A DNA stretch of 64,000 bases from Artemia franciscana (taxonomy: Eukaryota; Arthropoda; Branchiopoda; Anostraca; Artemiidae), in contig NC_088873.1 in assembly GCF_032884065.1 (NCBI RefSeq), positions 7,327,702-7,391,701 of the forward strand, read 5' to 3'. The notes under the pieces are model-generated. The model had not been told where the DNA came from. It saw only the letters and a list, made by a program, of their open reading frames with translations, and ran no database searches. Shown in pieces: positions 22,201-34,452 of this stretch (the first letter of the stretch is position 1; every line of letters starts with the position of its first letter). The translations under genes were made by a program, and so were the position numbers.

Positions 22201-23099
22201 CTGGAATAAAACATGTTCAGTATAAATATAAGATACAAAGGAGATATATACTAGGGGTAATTGTTCGACACAAAACTGACTAAACGGGGGTATCCTAAAG
22301 AGGAGCGATTATTTAATAAACATCATGCTCAAATGCATACACAGTTAGGTTTATATCCTTGTATGGATCAACCTCCCCTTATTAATCAATGTTTGAAGTA
22401 GGGTAGGAGTGGATCCCCAAGTGCTTTTTGAAAGGTAAATTTAAGCATTTCTGAAAAATGGTGGAAATAATTCAAAACTCTTATTATCTTGATTTTATTA
22501 TTTACTCATATGTTTGATTCTTTTTATTCGAAGCTTTTAGATTTTTCTTTGTTATCTAATGGTTTTTCCCAATAGCATTGAAAATTGACTGTAATCATCA
22601 TTCAAAAATATTTTTCATAGGCCCGTGTTTGTTAGTTGGCCCTGAATTCAATTGAATTGTTTTAATATTATAGAACAGAAAATAAGCCAACTTTTAGATC
22701 ATAAAAAAGAGCTGGTAGAATTTCATTTTAAAATTTAATATACAATCCACTTGGCCATTTGTTCAAATGTACTCTTTTTGGCGGAAAACTGCAACGACAT
22801 TACCGATTGTGAACAATTTTTTCCAACACATTTGCGGAACAACGCAAATCCACAAGCGTTTGAAATTTTCTAACGCAGGCAAGAAAGCGTGCTCTGGATC
22901 TCGTGCTATTCTTTTCCTTCTCCGTAGCAATAATAGTGAATGTTTAATCGCAGCAAATGGATTGATTTCATCTTCTTTTACATAAGGTAAAGGCAGTTGT
23001 GATTTTTCATATGATCACATCTACAATTTTCCAAGTATATTTGCGTTTTTTTTTCACAAAATAAACGCGCTGTTTCATTTGAACATTGGCATTGAAGAT
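22201..23099. other. intron or 5' flank of the zinc-finger gene
   Basis: At least one upstream coding exon should lie to the right of 22200, because the exon begins in mid codon. I see no convincing candidate here. Confidence 0.4.
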
Positions 23100-23285
23100 T
23101 TGGGTCAGGGAGACCAAAAATGACCATTGACAGGATGTTAGAGAAGGAGCCTAAGTTGGCGAGGTCTTCGATGGAGGAGCTTTGGTCGAGGGCTCAGGAT
23201 AGGTCGTCGTGGCGAACCACTGTTGTTGCCTTATGCACCTTCAGGCGTGGGAGGACCTAAGTCTAAGTAAGTCTAAGTTGAATTG
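23100..23285 (+). pseudogene. LINE ORF2 extreme C-terminus
   Basis: In + orientation it reads GRPKMTIDRMLEKEPKLARS, then EELWSRAQDRSSWRTTVVAL and a stop, followed by a TAAGTCTAAGTAAGTCTAAG tail. The motif (W, then AQDR, then WR) is the classic end of a LINE ORF2. Positions 56576-56352 on the minus strand carry the homologous ending (FLEKEAMSLRTT, AQDQSSWRSTVAAL), so both belong to one family. Confidence 0.8.
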
Positions 23286-24159
23286 AACTCTACAAATCGC
23301 AGCACGTTGCAACTAAGGTTTTGAGATATCAGGGCAAGTCAATAAGTTTTTTTTACTGTCTTTTACCAGAAGACAGTGACATATTGGCAGGGTTAATTTT
23401 ATTCTCGTTATGTTATATTTTATTTGTGATGAAATATGTAGCTGTCATAATTACTTACAATTATATTTTTTTGTAGAAAAATTAATATCTTAGTATACAT
23501 ATATTATCAAAGACATTATGATGATTCTAGTTAACCTAATTTAGCTGGTTTTTTGCCTGAATAAATATCAGATAATATAATAGAAAAGGCACTGCAACAC
23601 AATTTTGTAACACAAACTACTCCCTCTCTAAGGTCAGACTTGAATACTGTAACGGCGAATCATATCGTATGGAATATGACTTGGGGTCAGCTTGGAGGTA
23701 CCACTGTTTAGCTTCTTAAAAAGAAATTGCTAAACATTTTTTGACTTCGATTTTTTTTTCTTTTTTTGCGTAGGATTGATTGGAGTCTATTCATTTAATT
23801 TATTGAATCAATTTTATCTCTCTTTTCTTCAATTCATTTTTTTGTTTGGTGATGTTAAAATCTTTATAATTTTTTTTCTTTATCTGAATTAATGGTTGAA
23901 CAGCTGGTATGTTTCCCCCCTCCTTTACAGGCTAAGGAGCCTTTGTAAAGATTAGTATATTCATTGTAAGTTTATTTTATTATGAATAACTGTTATACTG
24001 TGTGCAAGAAAGATCTAACACACATCTACCCACCAACACATCAGGCCACCACATATCTAACAAGAATGATGTTAATCAAGAGCAGTAATAGAGAAACAGT
24101 ATAAACAACCGGTTTTGGTTGCTTTAAATACCTTTTCTCGTGGAATGGTAGAAAAGGTG
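23286..24159. other. no recognisable feature
   Basis: AT-rich intergenic or intronic sequence; nothing supported. Confidence 0.4.
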
Positions 24160-24425
24160 CAAGAAGTTCGCGAAAATCGTGGCTGTGTTTCAACGCCACA
24201 TCCGTCACCATATGTTTTCCGCCACCTTTTAATTCAGGTAGGTTTGAATAGACATAGAAATAGACATAAACACAGATATAGACAAAAACATAGACATAGA
24301 CTAATCTAACCTAACCTGTCTATTCTGACCCAACTAATCATCTTGACGATGTAAGATTTCCTTGGTGGTGGAAAACACACGGTGGCCGAAAACCGCGGTG
24401 GCGTTAAAACACCCACACCCGCGAA
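24160..24425. repeat. foldback repeat with CTAACCTAACC at its centre
   Basis: The left segment (24166-24233; CAACGCCAC and GTTTTCCGCCACC) is matched by the reverse complement of 24355-24420 with moderate divergence. The loop contains a degenerate (ATAGACA)n tract and CTAATCTAACCTAACC, two units of an arthropod-type TTAGG telomere motif. It is probably an old foldback DNA element; the telomere-like unit is too short to call an interstitial telomere. Confidence 0.6.
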
Positions 24426-25129
24426 AATACTTGATACTGTGAATAGTCCATTATAAATTAATGCGTCTACATATATGACATAAGAGATCAAAGCCGTAAT
24501 GAGTCTTATTAACCTAATGTAGAATGCCCGAAATCTGAGTTCTTGCATCAAACAGTTGGATATTAACAAGCTTTGGACAAGGCCGAAATTCATCGCTCAA
24601 GTATCTTGTTATAGATCATGGAACTATCCAAGGATGTGGCCGGCATCTGCGACCATATCTATATCTACATTAGGATCTATCCACTATAAGAAAGTATGAA
24701 AAGTGTTGTTGTGAAGTGTGATAGTGTCAAAGATACTATTAAAAAATTTCCCAGGATAATCTAATGGACCTTGGAAACAAAGTGCCTTGACATTTGTTCA
24801 GTTTCTTCCAAAAGCAATCAGGTGCTTTGCCATAAAGATAATGTTTTATTATTATTTATAATCAATGTTTTGGTCACCAATAAAAGTGCCTTTTTTTATC
24901 AGCCATTAATGTAGGTTAGGTTACACTTCCAAAGATGTTGCTTCTCGTAAGAGTAAAAAGTCATGGTGTGGCCATTGACGCGCTGTTTTGTTTTGGACAA
25001 CAACACCTTATCCTGGACAAATATGATTGCCTGTTCTTCGGTCCTAGGCAAACCCCAAATCTTAATTTGAACATCCATGGTGAGACACTATATTCTACCA
25101 CTATGCATTGCAAACTAACCGGCTATTGT
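24426..25129. other. no recognisable gene
   Basis: No domain or long repeat was recognised. GTAGGTTAGGTTACAC near 24911 again contains two TTAGG-like units. Confidence 0.4.
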
Positions 25130-27475
25130 CCTATCTGATCTTCGCGATCCCAATTCTAGAGTGTTTCTCGTACAATACATAAGCACCAAATGAGCCCCCT
25201 CCGAACTTTCTAGGATCATTCCTTCCATAAAAACCCTATATACCCCCAGGGCATAACTTATAACACGTACACTCGGGTTCGGGGGGGTTGAATAAACACC
25301 GGGGTTTTTATTATATGATCTTCGGTCTATTCTGAACAAGATGAAAATCTCATAAAATCAATCGGGTGCATCTGGGAAACGGATGGTTGGTGGAAGGAGG
25401 GTTAGATGCCATCAGGTTACTTTTAAATTTCAAAAATAAACTAGAACTCTCGATTTTTAGTCATTTTAGCCTCTCCGAAAATTACCTTATCCATAAAAAC
25501 TTTATATACCCCCAAGCACAAGTTAAAACCTTCCCCCGGGCTCTGGGGGGGAGTTGGGTATATTGACCCCGAAGTTTTTGTTATCTGATCGTTTGACCAT
25601 TTCAAACAAAATGGCTATCTCAAAATTTTGTATTGAATGAGATCGGGAAAAGAGGATTTGTGTGAGGGGGGAGGGGGGTAGATGACCTTTTTCACTTTTG
25701 ATGACTCTGAAAAAGGTAACCAGAAGTTTCAATTCCTAACCAAATGAGCCAACTCTGATGTTTATACGACCACTCCTTACATAAAATCTATCTGCCCCCA
25801 GGGCAAAAAAACTTACAACACTTCCCCTGGGCCCTGAGGGGAGGGCTCTAGTTGTCCTCCAATCAGTTTTGGCTCGTTTAGAATTCCGATTTACAATCGA
25901 ATGAGCCTCCTTCGAAGTGTATACAATCATCCCTTCTATAAAAACCTTATATGCCCTGGGGCATCATTTACGACACTTGCCCCCAGGTTCTGGGGGGGGG
26001 GCTATGTTATCCCTGGAGTTTTGTTATATGACCTACGGTCTATTTTGAACAAAACGGCTACATAAAAAATCGACCGGATGCATTTAGGGAAAAGAGTTGG
26101 GGGAGGTGCTAGTTGCCATTGGATCACTTTTGACTCTTGAGGTAATTAAAATTTTCAATTTCTATTCATTTGAGTTCCCTCCAAGGTTTATTCAGCCACT
26201 TATTCCATAAAAACATTATATGCCCCCGGGCATAAGTTACAACCCTCCCCCTGCTATGGGGGAGCGGGTACATTGACTCCGAAGTTTCGTTATCTGATCG
26301 TTGGACTATTTCAAACAAACTGGCAATCTCAAAATTTTGATGCATTTGGAGAAAAGAGTGTGTGTGTGGGGAGGGGGTAAATGCCGTCCAATCACTTTTG
26401 ACTCATAAAAAGGAAATTAGAATTTTTCAATTTTCAATCAAATGAGCCACCTCTGAAGTTTATACAACCACCCCTAAAATAAAAACCTTATATGCCCACA
26501 GGGCGTAACTGAAACCACTTGCCCCCAGGGTCTGGGGGTTTGTGTTGAATGCGGAAGTTTTGTTATTTGATGTTTGAACTATTTTCAACAAAATGACTAT
26601 TTTACAATGTTAATCGGATGGCTTTGGGGAAAAAAGGGTATGGGGGGCTAGTTGTCCTCTGGTCTCTTTTAACTATTCAAAAGTGAACTAGAACTTTTTT
26701 TCAATCAAATGAGTCCTCTTTGAAGTTCATACAAGCATCCCTTCAATAAGAGCCATATGTGCTAACACGGCACAACTTACAATACCTGTCCCTGGGCTCT
26801 GGGGGGTTGTGTTGACTCTATAGTTTTGTTATCAGATCTTTGGACTATTTTTAACAAAATGGTTACCTCAAAATCTTCATCGGATGCATTTGGGGGAAAA
26901 GGGCGTAGGGGGAGGGGGGAGCTAGTTGCCGTCTGATCAGTTTTGACACTTAATTTATAGGATCACCCCTTCCATATGAAGTGCCTCTGGGAAGAAAATA
27001 AAATAAATGACAATAATAACAAAACAGTGGAGCCATATGGCCTTTACTATAGGCAACGCTTTAGTGTTACCTCTGATAACAAAAACCTTTCCTGGTAAGA
27101 ACTTGGACATACATTGAATCCATATATGAATCCACATTGTATCCATATCTTATTTAAGAGTGTCAATTCTGAGCTGTCTAGCAACGCAGACTTAGCTAAC
27201 CATCTGATATTCTAAGAGAGAACAATCACCACCTTCCCCGCCCCACCCAAAAAATATATACATACTCCCCAATAACAAATACAATACGTAAACAATGGGT
27301 TAAATTTATAACTTACAAAACCATTTCCCAGGAACTGAGGGGGGTCATGTTATCTGTAAAGGCATATTCATTGGACCTTTCAGCTATGCTGAACCAAATG
27401 GTTATCTCAAAATTTTGATCAGACAACTTTGAGGGGGGAAAGGGTAAAAGGGGGCTAGTTGCCCTCCAATCTCTT
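25130..27475. repeat. diverged 270-bp tandem array, G/C-run rich
   Basis: Each unit contains an ATAAAAACYTTATATGCCCCC segment, a CCCCCAGGGYTCTGGGGGG segment, TTTGTTATCTGATCGTTGGACTATTT and a G-rich tract, followed by CTAGTTGCCNTC. The first segment falls at about 25227, 25491, 25780, 25937, 26206, 26479 and 26745; further partial units lie at about 26975 and 27320. The usual spacing is 264-289, with one internally deleted unit (25780-25937). Divergence between units is high, so the array is old. Small open frames here are not genes. Confidence 0.85.
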
Positions 27476-27599
27476 TGGTCGCTTAGAAAGGGGGATCAGA
27501 TCTCTGAATTTCCTTTCAAACAAGACCTTTCATAATATTTTTGGACTATTGGTTTGATGCAATTACCCCTGGAAAACAAAAAACAAACAAATAAACACA

Positions 27600-28095
27600 C
27601 ATCCATGATCTTTCTTTTGGCAAAATATGCAAAATTCCACATTTTGCAGATGGGAGCTTGGAACTTCTGCAATACTACTACTACTACTAATAATAACTCA
27701 CTGCAGCACCAAGCAATAGGGTTCTTGGATATACTGAATATGATGATGTGATTTTCATTAAGATCCCTTGGCTTTAGGGGATGCCCCCCCCCCCTTTAAA
27801 AATATACAAAATTCCACATTTTGTAAACTTCTGCAGTAGGGTTCTCAGATATGTTGAATATTATGATGTGATTTTCTTTCAGATCCCTCCCCCTCTTTTT
27901 ATAAAAATCAGGCAAATAGCCTTTGATGGGCAACACTAAACTTGATTAATCTAATATATTTGGAATCAGCATCATAAGTTGATTCTTTTGATATACCTGT
28001 TGATATCAAAATTCTGTTTTTAGAGTTTTTGTTACTATTGAGCTGTGTTGTTCCTTATGTACAGTTTGGTACCACAAACTATTTGATCAATGATA
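27600..28095. repeat. dispersed repeat, copy 2 (inverted relative to 7460-7800)
   Basis: Landmarks in order (GCAAAATTCCACATTTTG, GGGTTCTTGGATATACTGAAT, GATGTGATTTTC, TTGATTCTTTTGATATACC, GTTACTATTGAGC, CTATTTGAT) are the reverse complement of 7800-7460. A CTA trinucleotide run and extra sequence (27670-27710) interrupt it, and one part is duplicated (27610-27770 and 27800-27885). Confidence 0.75.
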
Positions 28096-30059
28096 GTTGT
28101 TGAATGTAAATAAATTGGAATTATTTAAATACCCAAAAGGTTTAGCCCATTCCAGCACAAAAAAAAATTGTCAGAGAAATAAAATACCAAAACTACAGCC
28201 CTTTAGTGGGGTCATTTAGGTGATTTAGGTGATTTGGGGCATGGGCCATGAGGTTATTTTTTCCAATTGGCTTGAAACTTATGCCAAAAAATGGAGCTAT
28301 AATACAAAAATAAAAAATAAACGATTTGCTATCAAAATTTGCAATCCTCTTAGCCCAAGGAACAATAACTGAGAGTTTCAAGCTGATTGGGAAATATCAT
28401 AATCAGTTTTATTTCTAGAGGGCTGGTGTCCCGAGTCTAAATTAGGGTCTGACCAATATATCAGCCAGCTCATATTTTTGGGTGGATATGAGGGACAGTG
28501 TAATTGTCAGATATGAAAAAAAAAAAAAAAAAAATCAGATATCAGCCCATTTTTTTAATATATGCATCTTATTCAGAAGATGGTGCCAGATTTCCTCAGG
28601 AATTTTTTGCTTTGTCTAGTCTTTGGGGGTGGAACTACCAGCTAAGTCTGACCGTGGTGGAGAGAGCAGCAGAAATGAGGTCAAAGTATATTCGTCAACA
28701 CACACCTGGTGCAGCAATGTCCAGAATGCATGGTGGGTTCAAAAACCTACAGCCAGAGTAGTTGTTCTTGCTTGTCACCTGGATCCCAGGTATAAGCACT
28801 GACCCCTAAATCTGGAGGCACTCAGTAATGCTAAAAGAAGAAATGCAGAGGCATAGATTTTAAGAAACAATATGAGCAACTGCAACAGAAGAGGAGGAAA
28901 ACCCAAAACAAAGGAAAGTAGGAAGTTTGATTTAATGCATATTTCAGGACATGCTTGCAACTCCAACAAGTGAGGGAAGAAGAGTCAGCAGAAAATACTG
29001 ATCAGGAACTGGAAAGGTACATGAGTGAGGGTGGTTGTCATTGACAAGAAGAAAGCTGCTGGTTAGAGTGGTAACAAAATAACAGCATTTGTTACAAGAG
29101 TCTGGCACACTTGCTCAAAAGTATCTCTGCTGTCCATTCTCTTCCATCCAAGCAAAAGAGTTTTCAATAGAGTTGGAAACATTTATGATGACAAACAAAG
29201 GTCTCCGCAAGGAGAAATGTGCTTTCTGCATTAAAAACTTGCCCCCTTTGGACTGGGCTTATTAATTACTGTCCAGACTAGAATTATATTTGTTTTAGTT
29301 GTTTTTCTAATTTTTTCTAAATAAATCTTTTCTGTATTATTTTGAATCCACAGTCAAATATTGAGACTGCTCTTTTGTGTGTAATAGACCAGGGAGAATC
29401 ATGTAAGTATGAATAGGGACAGAGAGGGCAGGGTTTAAACTTGAGGTAATTTTTTCAGGCCAATTTATTTTTTGGGGGGCCAATTTATTTTATGGATGTA
29501 AGTTGCAAGCCAATAGAAAAAAGAAAATTTGGCCATGCCCCCAAATAATTTTTTTTGGCACAAAAAGTTCCCAAAGGCCCAATGACTTATGGTTGTAATA
29601 TGCAAGTAATTCAAGAAAAAAGTTGTTTGGTATACTTTTAGGTTCAATTTTCAGGAAGATCAGCTGATAATGTAGATCAGAAGCATAACAGTGTGATTGA
29701 ACATACTTTACCTATCTGATGCTACCTTTCAGAAGAACCTAACAAATAGTTTGGACAATTATTTCAGGATTTTCAAAATGTCAGATATGATCTTCAAGCA
29801 TGGCAGCAACAATATACATAAGTTACTACATGTATTTAATACATAGTAAGAAAATATATAAGTTAATATAGGCCTAATTATAAGAAATTTGCTAAATATA
29901 TACAAGATTGCATAACTGATGTAGGGACAAAGTGAAAACACTACTTAATTTTTTTTGGCAAAAATATAGTTTTGGGGATCTTTGCTATCTTGGTAAGTAG
30001 TTGAGCTAGATGAATGAGACTATCAGAGATGCATCCATAGTACTAGTGATCTCCTGGAA
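28096..30059. other. intergenic, no gene recognised
   Basis: The region includes an A run at 28510-28533. The stretch 28560-29000 is less AT-rich than its surroundings and has an 85-codon open frame without family resemblance. Nothing here can be named. Confidence 0.4.
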
Positions 30060-30795
30060 AGGTATGTTGAGCCACCTAGTTCCACTCCTTTTTCCTCCAA
30101 AGGGCACTTACCTTTGATCATCTTTTGATATCTTTGTATTGCAAAAGTGTAACCTTACAAAATAAATATTTTGTTCAAATGACCTTACCTTGTATCAGAC
30201 ACTTAGTGCATCCAAAAAGTCACCAGTTATCTCTCATTGTTGTGGCTACCCAGTCATCTTCCCATTTGGGTTGCATTGATATTTGTGTGGTCAGCCTGGT
30301 AGCTATGTTGTGGGTTGTTTTTGGGACATCCTCTTCTTCTGGTACCATGTGGTACCATGTGGCAGCCACTGAAGGACAATCTTTGGTAATCAAGCTATGG
30401 GCATCCAGATCATATGACCAAGGTATCTCTACTCCCTACATTTGATCACTTTGGTTATCAGTGACTGAGATGTCTTCTGTTGTAAATTAGTGTTCATTAC
30501 CTTTGAAACCAGTGGATATTTAGAATACACCTTAAACACATGTTTTCAAATACAAGGAGTTTCTTTTCAAGCTCTTGATACATGTGTCAAGTTTCAGGAC
30601 CACAGCAAAGTGGTGAGAGAATATTGCTGTTCAACAGCCTCAGCTTGAGTTGTAGAGAATACTTCTGGCTGTTCCAAACTTGAAACAGTTTCATAAAAGA
30701 TGCATTAGCCTGGCCAATTCTTAGCTTGATTTCTTGCTGAAACAATCCTGAATCATGGATGGTACTTCCTAAACAGAGGCGCCATTTGGACCAAA
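30060..30795 (-). pseudogene. LINE ORF2 C-terminal region, degenerate
   Basis: On the minus strand 30780-30500 reads EIKLRIGQANASFMKLFQVW, then KLRLLNSNILSPLCCGPET and ENMCLRCILNIHWFQ, which is the post-RT region of many LINEs. From 30470 to 30150 an equivalent of RYLGHMI, LPKIVLQWLP and the W-rich end can be followed across frameshifts. The last 100 bases (29990-30120) resemble 40590-40730. Confidence 0.75.
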
Positions 30796-31099
30796 TCTTG
30801 GGGTGGGCATGAACTCCATCTCCCCCCCCCCCGACTCACTTCGTGTCGCGTAATCATCTAGGAAATGGGCATTTGACAGCTCAAGAATTTTATTATGTAT
30901 CATACCTACTTTAAAAGTTTACAATGATTAATAGCAAATAGCGTAATTACCCCAAGGGTCATCAAGTAATTATGCTCTTTGGTTAATAGGCGTGCAGTAA
31001 TTTCAAATCAATTGGACAGAATGGATTATGTTGGACATAATGGATTATTATGGCCGGCGAAGGGCCCTTTGTGGTGGAAGCTTGGGCCCCCTGGTAAAT

Positions 31100-31500
31100 C
31101 TGGGGTGGGCCTGTCGCTTGAGTATGCATGCCCTGTCTGGGGTCCATCTGCTATCTGCATGGCATACCTATTAAATGACATAAGAGTCTGTCCAGAAAAG
31201 AGCAATGAGGATTACACTCCAAAACCACAACATACTCTATGATCAAGCACTCACAAAACTAAATTTATCTCTACTTAAAATCTGGCTTGAACACCTCATT
31301 CTGCAATTTGGAAAATTCACCCTAGCCAATACAAGCCACTGATCACTACTACCTGAACAGTCCCTCCCAATAGTCCAACTTGGTTACAAAATAAACTTCT
31401 ACACCCTAAAGTACAAACTAATTGTTACACTAACTCCTTTGTGCCTCTCTTCACATTGGTTTTCAATGCTGTGCAGTGTGTGATTTTTGTTTAAATGTAA
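31100..31500 (+). pseudogene. LINE ORF2 C-terminal fragment
   Basis: In + orientation it reads LEYACPVWGPSAICMAYLLN and then LTKLNLSLLKIWLEHLIL across 31110-31330, matching the LEYACPVW...LNLPSLxxR pattern after RT. The remainder is frameshifted. It opposes the fragment at 30060-30795. Confidence 0.7.
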
Positions 31501-31730
31501 GATTTTGTAAAAAACTGAATTTAGCTATGCTATGATAGTTTTTAAATATACCAATCTCTCTCTCTCTTTCAGATTTTGCACTTTCGAATGTTGCCTTTTT
31601 TAAATATTTTGACGAGTACTTCTTGTCCAATCCTTGGGAATTTCTTCGGTTCAACAAATTATAGAGAAAAACATTGTCCACATGGTTGTGCATGCAGCTA
31701 GTGTGTATTTAATCATTTAAGCTGCAATCT

Positions 31731-32796
31731 GGTATTCCCCAGAGGACTTTCTAGACTTTAGCTTGTTAGCTGCCTTCAGTATTTCCCCATCAGAGGATGC
31801 TTTGATATCAATGGCAAGATTTAGAAAGGTATTCCCCAGAGGACTTTCTAGACTTTAGCTTGTAAGCTGCCTTCAGTATTTCCCCATCAGAGGATGCTTT
31901 GATATCAATGGCAAGATTTAGAAAGGTATTCCCCAGAGGACTTTCTAGACTTTAGCTTGTTAGCTGCCTTCAGTATTTCCCCATCAGAGGATGCTTTGAT
32001 ATCAATGGCAAGATTTAGAAAGGTATTCCCCAGAGGACTTTCTAGACTTTAGCTTGTTAGCTGCCTTCAGTATTTCCCCATCAGAGGATGCTTTGATATC
32101 AATGGCAAGATTTAGAAAGGTATTCCCCAGAGGACTTTCTAGACTTTAGCTTGTTAGCTGCCTTCAGTATTTCCCCATCAGAGGATGCTTTGATATCAAT
32201 GGCAAGATTTAGAAAGGTATTCCCCAGAGGACTTTCTAGACTTTAGCTTGTTAGCTGCCTTCAGTATTTCCCCATCAGAGGATGCTTTGATATCAATGGC
32301 AAGATTTAGAAAGGTATTCCCCAGAGGACTTTCTAGACTTTAGCTTGTTAGCTGCCTTCAGTATTTCCCCATCAGAGGATGCTTTGATATCAATGGCAAG
32401 ATTTAGAAAGGTATTCCCCAGAGGACTTTCTAGACTTTAGCTTGTTAGCTGCCTTCAGTATTTCCCCATCAGAGGATGCTTTGATATCAATGGCAAGATT
32501 TAGAAAGGTATTCCCCAGAGGACTTTCTAGACTTTAGCTTGTTAGCTGCCTTCAGTATTTCCCCATCAGAGGATGCTTTGATATCAATGGCAAGATTTAG
32601 AAAGGTATTCCCCAGAGGACTTTCTAGACTTTAGCTTGTTAGCTGCCTTCAGTATTTCCCCACCAGAGGATGCTTTGATATCAATGGCAAGATTTAGAAA
32701 GGTATTCCCCAGAGGACTTTCTAGAATTTAACTTGTTAGCTGCCTTCAGTATTTCGCCATCAGAGGATGCTTTGATATCAATGGCTAGATTTAGAA
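31731..32796. repeat. 97-bp satellite made of LINE coding sequence, 11 units
   Basis: Units start at 31731, 31827, 31924, 32021, 32118, 32215, 32312, 32409, 32506, 32603 and 32700, exactly 97 apart after the first. Most are identical; the rightmost (32700-32796) carries several differences and continues without a break into LINE sequence on its right. On the minus strand each unit encodes DIKASSDGEILKAANKLKSR and then KSSGEY, the EI..A...L...KS.GE motif that precedes the fingers of LINE reverse transcriptase. Since 97 is not a multiple of 3, the array cannot encode a repeated protein. Confidence 0.95.
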
Positions 32797-33265
32797 ATTG
32801 TGTGTCTGGCATAAGTGCAGGATCAGCAGATAGTGGTCTATTTAACATTTTTTCAAAATGCATTGCTCAGACTTTGTTCACTTTATCAGGGCTATTAAGA
32901 AGTCATCCAGACTCATCTTTGATGGGTCCATCTGCCTTTGGACATTTTCCAACTATTTCATTCGTAATTTTGTACCCTGATGCAGACTCTCCCTATCTAG
33001 TAGTTTCTTCAGCCTCCTGAGCTATCTGTCCAAGGCTACAATGTTTATCAGCATAGACACTTTTCTTTATAGCCTTATCAAGCATAGAAAATTCTAGTTC
33101 AAGAGGGTTGCTTGCATCAGGGGGAAAGAGCTCAAATGAGGCACAAGAAAAGTGCTTAGAACCTTATACCTTTGATTAGTCCTGATTTGTAAGATTTTAA
33201 AGATTTATAAAACCATTTCTTAAATTTAGAACAAAAACCCTGATATAGCTTAAAACTCTAATAAA
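32700..33265 (-). pseudogene. LINE ORF2 linker fragment, source of the satellite
   Basis: The minus-strand frame at 32863-32681 reads FEKMLNRPLSADPALM and then the EI...KS.GE motif. The rest (to 33265) lies further upstream in the same LINE and is broken by stops. The segment 32860-33260 is repeated at 33415-33815. Confidence 0.75.
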
Positions 33266-33414
33266 ATACGAGGAATTGGATTTTCAAAAACTAAAGCCAT
33301 TGAAAACTCAACACTTAGGTAAATGTTTTAGTCAGAACTTATACAGCTATAGGTATAAGTGACATGTCTAAACATGACATATTTAACTGGCATGTAGGAA
33401 TAGGTATTTAATAA

Positions 33415-33815
33415 CTTTTCAAAATGCATTGCTCAGGCTTTGTTCACTTTATCAGGGTTAGTAAGAAGTCATACAGGCTCGACTTTGATGGGTCCATCTA
33501 TCTTTGGACATTTTTCAACAATCTCATTGGTGATTTTGTACCCTGACCCAGAGTCTCCCTATCTAGGAGCTCCTTCACCTTCCTGAGCAATCTGTTCAAG
33601 GCTACAATGTTTATAAGCACAGACACTCTTCTTTATAGCCTTATCAAGCATAGCATACTCTAGTTCAAGAGGGTTGCTTGCATCAGGGGGAAAGAGCTCA
33701 AATGAGGCACAAGAAAAGTGTTTAGAGCCTTATACCTTTGCTTAGTCCTGATTTGTAAGATTTTGAAGATTTATAAATCCATTTCTTAAATTTAGAAAAA
33801 AAACTTGACATAGCT
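33415..33815 (-). pseudogene. second copy of the LINE linker segment
   Basis: It is about 90 percent like 32860-33260 by eye, with shared landmarks CAAAATGCATTGCTCAG, TTTGTTCACTTTATCAGGG and GAGGGTTGCTTGCATCAGGG. The two copies are in the same orientation, so either one segment was duplicated or two copies of one LINE family lie side by side. Confidence 0.75.
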
Positions 33816-33829
33816 TAATTACCTTAAAT

Positions 33830-34145
33830 TGCAGCTTGGAGCAATCTAAGGATTTTTCCTTGTAGAAACTCTAAAGTTTCTACATACATGACACATAGTT
33901 GAATATATACACTTGACTAGTGGTTTGATGTTGCTGATTCAAGTGCTTCCCAGTTATACTTCCATTCTTTTGTTAACCATTCATTGTTTGGATGGTTCTT
34001 AAAGCTGTTTGTGGTTTGGGCAGCAATGGTATCTGGCAGTAATTTTTCTAGAGGTGGGCAACATGGTTGATCAGAAAATGGGCACATTACCTCTTTGAGG
34101 AGAAATGCCTGGTTAACTGTAAGTTATGTCCCCTTGTACAAGAGT
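33830..34145 (-). pseudogene. LINE 3'-end fragment (CR1/Jockey type)
   Basis: The minus-strand translation includes RGHNLQLTRHFSS and then NSFKNHPNNEWLTKEWKYNW, which aligns with INSFKNAVNLEWSNMEWKYQ at 34620-34530 in the next element. It is a second, older copy of the same or a related family. Sequence after it (34140-34290) repeats 33250-33380. Confidence 0.7.
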
Positions 34146-34452
34146 CCTTAAAACTAATAAAATACTAGGAATTGCATTTTCAAAAACTAAAGCCATTGAA
34201 TAAGAGTTTGAAAACTCAGCACTTAGGTAAATGTTTTAAAGTCAGAAGTTATAAACAGCTATAGGTATAAGTGACATATCTAAACATGAGATAAGATAAG
34301 GGTAGAAATGGTAGCTTGACAATATCTTTCCACAATATGTTATAGGCCCTGGATTCATCCTTGAAAGTTTTAATCATCCAAAACATATGCTTTTAAAGAG
34401 AACAAGAAACCCCACATTAAGGATTTTACCTCTCTATTACCTTAAATCGCAT

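Noticed and set aside
24290-24320. Interstitial telomere (TTAGG) array
   Set aside because: Only two units are present; this is expected by chance or as part of the foldback.
28504-28761. 85-codon open frame in a less AT-rich patch
   Set aside because: It begins with a poly-Lys stretch from an A run and shows no domain; splice sites or homology could not be shown.
31731-32796. Gene encoding a repeat protein
   Set aside because: A period of 97 is not a multiple of 3, so the frame changes and stops every unit.
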